Shown here piece after piece: positions 58,905 through 64,000 of a DNA stretch of 64,000 bases (positions are counted from its first letter, which is position 1; every line of letters begins with the position of its first letter). The stretch lies in contig JAPEUQ010000005.1 in the NCBI GenBank assembly GCA_027946365.1, positions 62,001 to 126,000 on the forward strand, written 5' to 3'. Position numbers and translations under genes: made by a program. Source of the stretch: Kalmusia sp. IMI 367209. Lineage: Eukaryota > Ascomycota > Dothideomycetes > Pleosporales > Didymosphaeriaceae. The notes below the pieces were generated by a model, which saw nothing but the letters and a program-made list of their open reading frames with translations, did not search any database and was not told the origin of the DNA.

Positions 58905-61626
58905 TATGACCCAAGATGTATATCGCGAACACGATAAAAAAGGATGACGACAGGTGATCGACAGCAAGTGCAAAGGGGCGATTGACTTCCATTTATTCAG
59001 CCTCGCAAGTTCAACGTCGAATTCAAATAAGTGATATGAAATTTTCTTGGTATGTGGATGCTACTTGCGGAACAATTCCTGTCGAACGGGCGGTTTGACC
59101 CAGATTGAGGATGTGCTCTATTGAATATAGCTCTGTGACCAATTTTGGGGATAGCATTCTCGAGTGTATCCATCCTCTTATTGAACCCTTGCTTCCGGTG
59201 GATTTATGCGCATGCTTCCAGCAAGCGTGAGCGATGCAAATTAAGAAGTCATGAGTGAAACGAGATGATGGCCAATAGAGTAGCAGAATGAAAGCCGTAC
59301 TCTGAACCAACAGACTTGCTCGGCACCCTCGACGCTGTTTGGAGGTGTATCGAGACCATTATGGTGCGGAGTTCGTTGGTCCGTGGGCCCGATCGAGTTA
59401 GCGTAACTCACGACTGCAGACTATCAATGGGGTATCCTTGAAGTCAGGTCCGGAGAATTAGCGACAATTTGCGACTTTACGAATGATCTATGACAATTGC
59501 CGAATACAGATCTGGTCTCTTCGAGGTCGTGGGGAGATGGGGGGAGCCTATGGATGGGTGCGCTGACTTATTAGCTTTTGCACGCCCCCATTTTTACGCC
59601 TCCATTTTTACGCCTCAATCAAGCCACGTTATGATGTATCGCTTCGTGCATATACTTGCGCACGGTAGTATAATGCCAAAATTTTCGAGCTTGAAACACT
59701 ATTGTGAAAAAAAGATCCTATATGCTACCATAGCTGTCATCGTTCTATACGGTACGATGCTCATACTCAACCCACCCTAGCATGACTCTTTCCCACCACA
59801 CCTAACAAATCATTGCTACCTGATTACAACAATCTCAACAGCCGCCCAAAATTGGCTCTCTTACACGAGTCTAAATACTCTTTAATATTTGCTGGCGTGA
59901 CGCTCGAAGCTGTCTCTTTTTGGGTGGGATGCGACTTCACATCCTTTTATGGTGACCCCTTACACTGTCTGAAGGCCGTGATCGCCGGACTTTGTTGACC
60001 CAGCTGACTCATACCAGATATTTGTGAGAGAATGCCACTTTAACCCATGCCAAACAGCATGTTGCTCACTTAAAAGAAACCCGGGTACGGACATGTTACA
60101 GTCGTGCATTGAATTGATAACAATGTGAGTCACAGAGAGCAGCATATATCTCGCACATGAACTTTGAAAGCCCTCAAAGGCCCTCGAAGCAAAAAAAAAA
60201 AATTAAGCTTGTGGGTAACTTTTGCGCAATCCTTCAAACTCGCTGTGCCCACATTTTCAGTAAGCTGCGTACAGCAATTTGCCATATGATATGTAACGCC
60301 ACCCAATATAGGTATCAAGGGAAGGGTCTTTATCTAAAAGGATGTTACTATGTTAAAGTTGATTAGGCCACTCTTGAAAGGAATAAAAGATGGAGTGCTC
60401 TCTGGCGTTTAGAGGTACGACCTCGCCAGATGCAAGAATGATTTTGAAGTCAAGAACGGAGTCGCATGCGACGCTATGCCGACTGAAGAAGAACGACATT
60501 TCATAAATATTACGATAAATTGACCTATTGAAGTCACAATAATCCCGCATTTGATCTACGTATAGTGACGATTTAGTGATATTGAATTTCCTGCCTCGAT
60601 CTCCGAAGCAATTAGTCCTCATCAATTCCGAAAATGGGCGGCCCTCTCAAATCTGCTTCAAGGTCTGTTATACCTATTCATGCAGCTCAGTCACCACTTG
60701 CACGCCGCGATGTGCAGTTGCGCAGATGGAGTCACCCCTTAGAGTGCGATTCTGCAATATCGACAACAATTAGAACTAGATGATACAACGTATACTTTGA
60801 TAATGTGTCACCCGACGGTGGATGCTTCTCTCGGGACGATAGGTTCAGCGACCATACGTATATACTCAAGCGCCGCCCAATGGACCTATGCTGGATCTTT
60901 ACACAGACTTCAAACTTCACTAACTTTGTTTCCTCTTCCTCGCCCTTGAAAGTCCAAATAGTGTCCGTATTAGATTCCTGTCATAGGTACGTGGAACGAC
61001 CGGATCTACTCTCATATATTTGCGCCTATAGCAGCACCACGGCGAAATTGGTGCATATGGAGTGATTATAGTTATCCTCATTTAATTACCTAAATTTCGA
61101 ATACCACATCGCAGATCATCTCTAAGTTTTTTCCTAATCTCTCATCACCTCACCAAAGTATCTCAAGTATCATTCTGAAGACCCCACCGTCTCTATACGC
61201 TGACCGATACTGATCAAAGGTGACGTATCGTGAACTTCCCCTATGACGTGTCTTCGATCCACGAGATCACGGATGTTTGCAAATATGAGCATTGACAATA
61301 ATTCCTAGTTTTGAACTATAGTCACTTCATTATTTCTATAACGTAATCGTATTCTCACAATTGTAGAGCGAGTGGAGATTTAAGTCATGATCACTGTCTT
61401 GTTCGGCGGATCTCAGCGCTTACCTAGTCACAAGGAAAACCAAGATAGTACATGCGAAAAGAGTAAACTTAGTCATATTTAGTGCTGTAAGCATAATCCA
61501 TATATACACTTACAAGCACAATTTATCACTCTTCCCATTACACTACTTTAACTCAAGCTGCATATATACCGTATCAATCCTATATCACGTCAGCTCAATT
61601 CCCCTAACCACAACCCTTCCAAACAC
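58905..61626. other. Long intergenic stretch, no gene recognised
   Basis: About 2.7 kb, moderately AT-rich, with only short frames. No RNA gene or transposon signature was found; an A-run lies near 60190. Confidence 0.5.
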
Positions 61627-62199
61627 CTACCATCTCTCAAACTTGTACCCCACGCCCTTCAGCCGCCCGACCTCCTCAAATCCAAACCGCTCATAAAACC
61701 TCTTTAACGCCATCCCACCCCCAGGCCCCGTTTCATCCACAGCCATGCACGCCATGACACTCCTCACCCCGACAGCATCTCCCTTAGCCTTTAAACACAC
61801 GTCAGGGTACTTCTCAGGCTGTTGAAATATCCGCAGTAATTCTGTTAGAAGCAAACTTCCGATACCTTGCGATAGATACTGAGAGTCACAAAAGATGCTC
61901 AACTCGAGCGTAGGTCTGTAGCCTGCCTTCGGCGGGCGGAAGCGCGTTGCGTAGCAGTACCCAACAACGGCATTTGAAGCCTTTTCTGTGGCGACCATGT
62001 ATGGTAAACGTTCGTTCTTGATGGAATGGAAGTCGGTCAGGAGTTGTTGGTGGGTTGCTGGCTCGTATCTGAATGTTAGGACGGTGTTGAGGACGTAGTG
62101 GGCGTTGATTGCGCTGATGCTAGCGATGTCAGATTCCAGAGCTGATCGGACAAGGAATAGTGGTTCGGTCTTGGTTTGGTCTTCGGGATTTTCGGCCAT
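61627..62199 (-). CDS. GNAT-family N-acetyltransferase (phosphinothricin-acetyltransferase-like)
   Basis: The protein has 190 aa from ATG 62199 in one exon. GNAT enzymes transfer acetyl from acetyl-CoA to amines. The N-terminal pattern VRSALESDIASISAINAHYV followed by LNTVLTFRYEPAT is characteristic of the PAT/methionine-sulfoximine branch. VVGYCYATRFRPPKAGYRPT and LELSIFCDSQYLSQGIGSLL carry the CoA-binding motif (QGIGS). The C-terminus FYERFGFEEVGRLKGVGYKF is also typical. It could detoxify amino-acid analogues; the substrate is not provable from sequence. The gene shares a 218-base divergent promoter region with the next gene. Confidence 0.9.
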   Translation of the reverse strand: MAENPEDQTKTEPLFLVRSALESDIASISAINAHYVLNTVLTFRYEPATHQQLLTDFHSIKNERLPYMVATEKASNAVVGYCYATRFRPPKAGYRPTLELSIFCDSQYLSQGIGSLLLTELLRIFQQPEKYPDVCLKAKGDAVGVRSVMACMAVDETGPGGGMALKRFYERFGFEEVGRLKGVGYKFERW

Positions 62200-62417
62200 C
62201 TTAGCTAGAGCACTGGGATTGCGATATGGTCGTGACGATAGTGGTGACTCAATGTTTCTTGTTCGGAGAAAGCGCTGACTCAGCTATCATACAACGTTGC
62301 CCCACTGTAACTTTCGCCATCGCCGTCCTCAACCTCGAACCGTATATAGCATCTTGAACTTTGCATACAAAATCTTGCGTTTCTACTGCTGCTATAATTT
62401 CATTCTCCGACAGATCC

Positions 62418-63167
62418 ATGCCTGGACATATAGATGCCGCACAGGCAAGACTCACCGCCGCAATCATCCAACTACAAACCAGCATCAACGCCTATAGCGA
62501 GCGCCACAACCTCCCGCCACACCACAACTCATCTTCGGCGCAAACACCAACAGAAGGTTCTACAAAACTTACCACCAACGGAACACCAAAGTCAGCCACG
62601 GACTCGCTCGCCACACCCATCAGTCCCCACCTCTCCGCTCTCCAAACCCAACTCGCCTCCTTCGAGCACCAGCTTAAGCAACGCAACCAATGGCGTATAC
62701 CCCCCGGTTTCCAACCTGATCCCTTCCTGGATATCGATCTATCCGATTTGGACGACGCAATCACCCATCTCCAAGCTGCAATCGAGGCTCCTCGCTTCCC
62801 TCAAACAACTAACACCCCACACGCTATTTTTTCAGGTCAAAGTTGGAAATGGGACTTCCAGTGGTCTTCGTGGTACTACATAGACCCACATTCAGAGAAC
62901 CACGTCTACCTAACTGAGTGGGAATTGCATGATGATGCGAACGAATGGGTTATGGTGCTGCAGGGGCATGTCAGTGTGGAGGAAGGAGTGGCGATGCTAG
63001 GGTGCTGGGAGGACTGGGAGTGGGATGAAGGGTGGGGGGAGTGGTATTTGGGTATGGGAGAGAACGCTGGGAGGAAGAGGAGGATGTATGCAAGTCAGTG
63101 GAGGAAGACTTCAGAAGGGGATTGGGTATATGCTGAAGAAAGTAGGCTGGATCGCGGCGAAGAGTGA
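62418..63167 (+). CDS. Hypothetical protein, Trp-rich C-terminal half
   Basis: ATG 62418 (MPGHIDAAQARLTAAIIQLQ) gives 249 aa; the frame also reaches back to a TTG at 62361. The N-terminal half is helical with a Ser/Thr/Pro-rich linker (about 40-85) and a second amphipathic stretch LSALQTQLASFEHQLKQRNQ. A short conserved-looking link IPPGFQPDPFLDIDLSDLDD leads into a C-terminal half rich in Trp and Glu (WKWDFQWSSWYYIDP, WEDWEWDEGWGEWYLG). I know no family. The Trp-rich part may be a small beta domain. It is divergent from the acetyltransferase gene. Confidence 0.65.
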   Translation: MPGHIDAAQARLTAAIIQLQTSINAYSERHNLPPHHNSSSAQTPTEGSTKLTTNGTPKSATDSLATPISPHLSALQTQLASFEHQLKQRNQWRIPPGFQPDPFLDIDLSDLDDAITHLQAAIEAPRFPQTTNTPHAIFSGQSWKWDFQWSSWYYIDPHSENHVYLTEWELHDDANEWVMVLQGHVSVEEGVAMLGCWEDWEWDEGWGEWYLGMGENAGRKRRMYASQWRKTSEGDWVYAEESRLDRGEE

Positions 63168-63722
63168 GGGCATGCGGACTTACGGCCCGCCTCGAGATAC
63201 GCGTGGCTTGCTGTGTCGGGAGATTAAGAAGCGGGTTATAGATTACACGGAGTAGCATCCCGGATTGTTTGGCGCAGGGAGGCGCGTTGGCCTTATCGGT
63301 CGCTGCATACATGCGCCCGAAGCAGGTCATTCGAGTTCTCGAGGGCTCTAGAGCATAGACGCATCGTGTAGAGCACGTATGCAACCTGAGGCGTACTCGA
63401 ATACAGACATACATAGTCTACGCTCCATGGGAGCACATCCGACAAGCACCTCAAACAGCAAGACATCGCCCAAACGCCTCACCCAGAAATCATAAGCCGT
63501 CAACCAAACGACACATGCACACAAAACCTCAAGGCACACCGCACTAAGTATGAACAGCTTAAATTTGTACAAGAAACTCCGGATGTCACGAAACGGGTAT
63601 ACACATCCAGAGACCTCTCACTACCATTACCAAGCTCAAAACAAATCCACCTTCAAATCAACCACAGAATCAACCACAAGTCCACCTACAACCACCATCT
63701 CACCAACTCGTCACAAACGTGC
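63168..63722. other. Intergenic, no gene recognised
   Basis: This separates two genes that end here (convergent). No separate coding frame is convincing. Confidence 0.45.
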
Positions 63723-64000
63723 TTACAAGAACATAGCAGCGAAAGCACCAACACCGGCAACGAATCCACCGACCTGGACGTTGCTAGCCGCACCAGTGAA
63801 GTAGGACGGAGGTGCAGAGTAAGAGGCGCTGGCCGAGGGAACGGGAGCACCAGTGCCGACGGGAGCAGTACCAGCTGGGACGGAGGGTACAACAGCAGGG
63901 TACGAGGGAACGGCGGGAGCAGTGCCCGAGGGAGCAGGGGCAGAGGGGTAGGAGCCTCGCCGGTGGGGTAGGGAGGCAGAGTTGGGGCAGCCGAGGGGAC
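63723..64000 (-). CDS. 3' end of a probable GPI-anchored or wall-associated Pro/Ser/Ala-rich protein
   Basis: This is a minus-strand partial gene that runs off the right edge; its stop is at 63725-63723. The last residues read SASASYSAPPSYFTGAASNV then QVGGFVAGVGAFAAMFL. That is a small-residue cleavage zone followed by a hydrophobic tail, as in GPI-anchored proteins. Upstream are repeats such as PSVPAGTAPVGTGAPVPS. Close to the edge the most protein-like frame changes (VPSAAPTLPPYPTGEAP lies in another frame), so an intron or frameshift may fall near 63950. Such proteins are surface or wall proteins; no catalytic domain is visible. Confidence 0.6.
   Translation of the reverse strand, partial: PLGCPNSASLPHRRGSYPSAPAPSGTAPAVPSYPAVVPSVPAGTAPVGTGAPVPSASASYSAPPSYFTGAASNVQVGGFVAGVGAFAAMFL

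Noticed and set aside
1..64000. CRISPR arrays or bacterial operons
   Set aside because: Introns, RIP-like damage and gene content are fungal; no spaced direct-repeat array was seen.

Overview
The window is nuclear DNA of a filamentous ascomycete, most likely a Dothideomycete. Genes are compact, on both strands, with mostly 45-65 nt GT-AG introns. Products are typical of Pezizomycotina: WASP/Las17, XPF/Rad1, ribosomal eL43, a GH5 endoglucanase, a ferric reductase, a rhodopsin-type membrane protein and fungal terpene synthases. GC-balanced genic DNA is sharply interrupted by an AT-rich block at 27.6-39.0 kb. Its reading frames are spoiled almost only at CAA/CAG/CGA/TGG-type codons, which looks like repeat-induced point mutation (RIP).

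Left arm, 1-27.5 kb. It starts with broken genes: an RBR-type E3 ubiquitin ligase with two frameshifts and a glycine-rich/beta-sandwich protein gene with several frameshifts and stops. An intact secreted epoxide hydrolase and an SDR follow, then about 3 kb without genes. Next come a WASP/Las17 gene whose proline-rich exon changes frame repeatedly, a conserved 656-aa protein of unknown function, and a relic gene patch: a class II diterpene cyclase, a P450 fragment and an alpha/beta hydrolase. A BLOC-1 CNL1-like gene and a secreted SGNH esterase close the arm.

Middle, 27.55-39.08 kb. This is one nested transposon structure. The outer element is about 11.5 kb, with 38-bp near-perfect terminal inverted repeats and an 11-bp target duplication. 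It holds two convergent, intron-rich, unidentified genes whose introns resemble one another (introner-like). A second element of about 6 kb is inserted in it, with its own inverted repeats, a perfect 8-bp duplication TTATAGAG, telomere-like subterminal repeats and a RIP-damaged hAT transposase. The nested hAT splits the larger outer gene.

Right arm, 39.1-64 kb. It holds an intact ferric reductase, an intact stand-alone class I terpene synthase, a rhodopsin-domain membrane protein, a kinase-like (APH/EcK-type) protein, XPF/Rad1, RPL43, a GH5 endoglucanase, a GNAT acetyltransferase, an unknown 249-aa protein and the 3' end of a probable GPI-anchored wall protein at the window edge.

Functionally, the diterpene cyclase and P450 relics on one side of the transposon and the terpene synthase on the other may be remains of one terpenoid locus. 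That is inference. The other genes are unrelated housekeeping or secretory functions. Coordinates of spliced genes come from reading splice sites by eye and may be off by a base or two.
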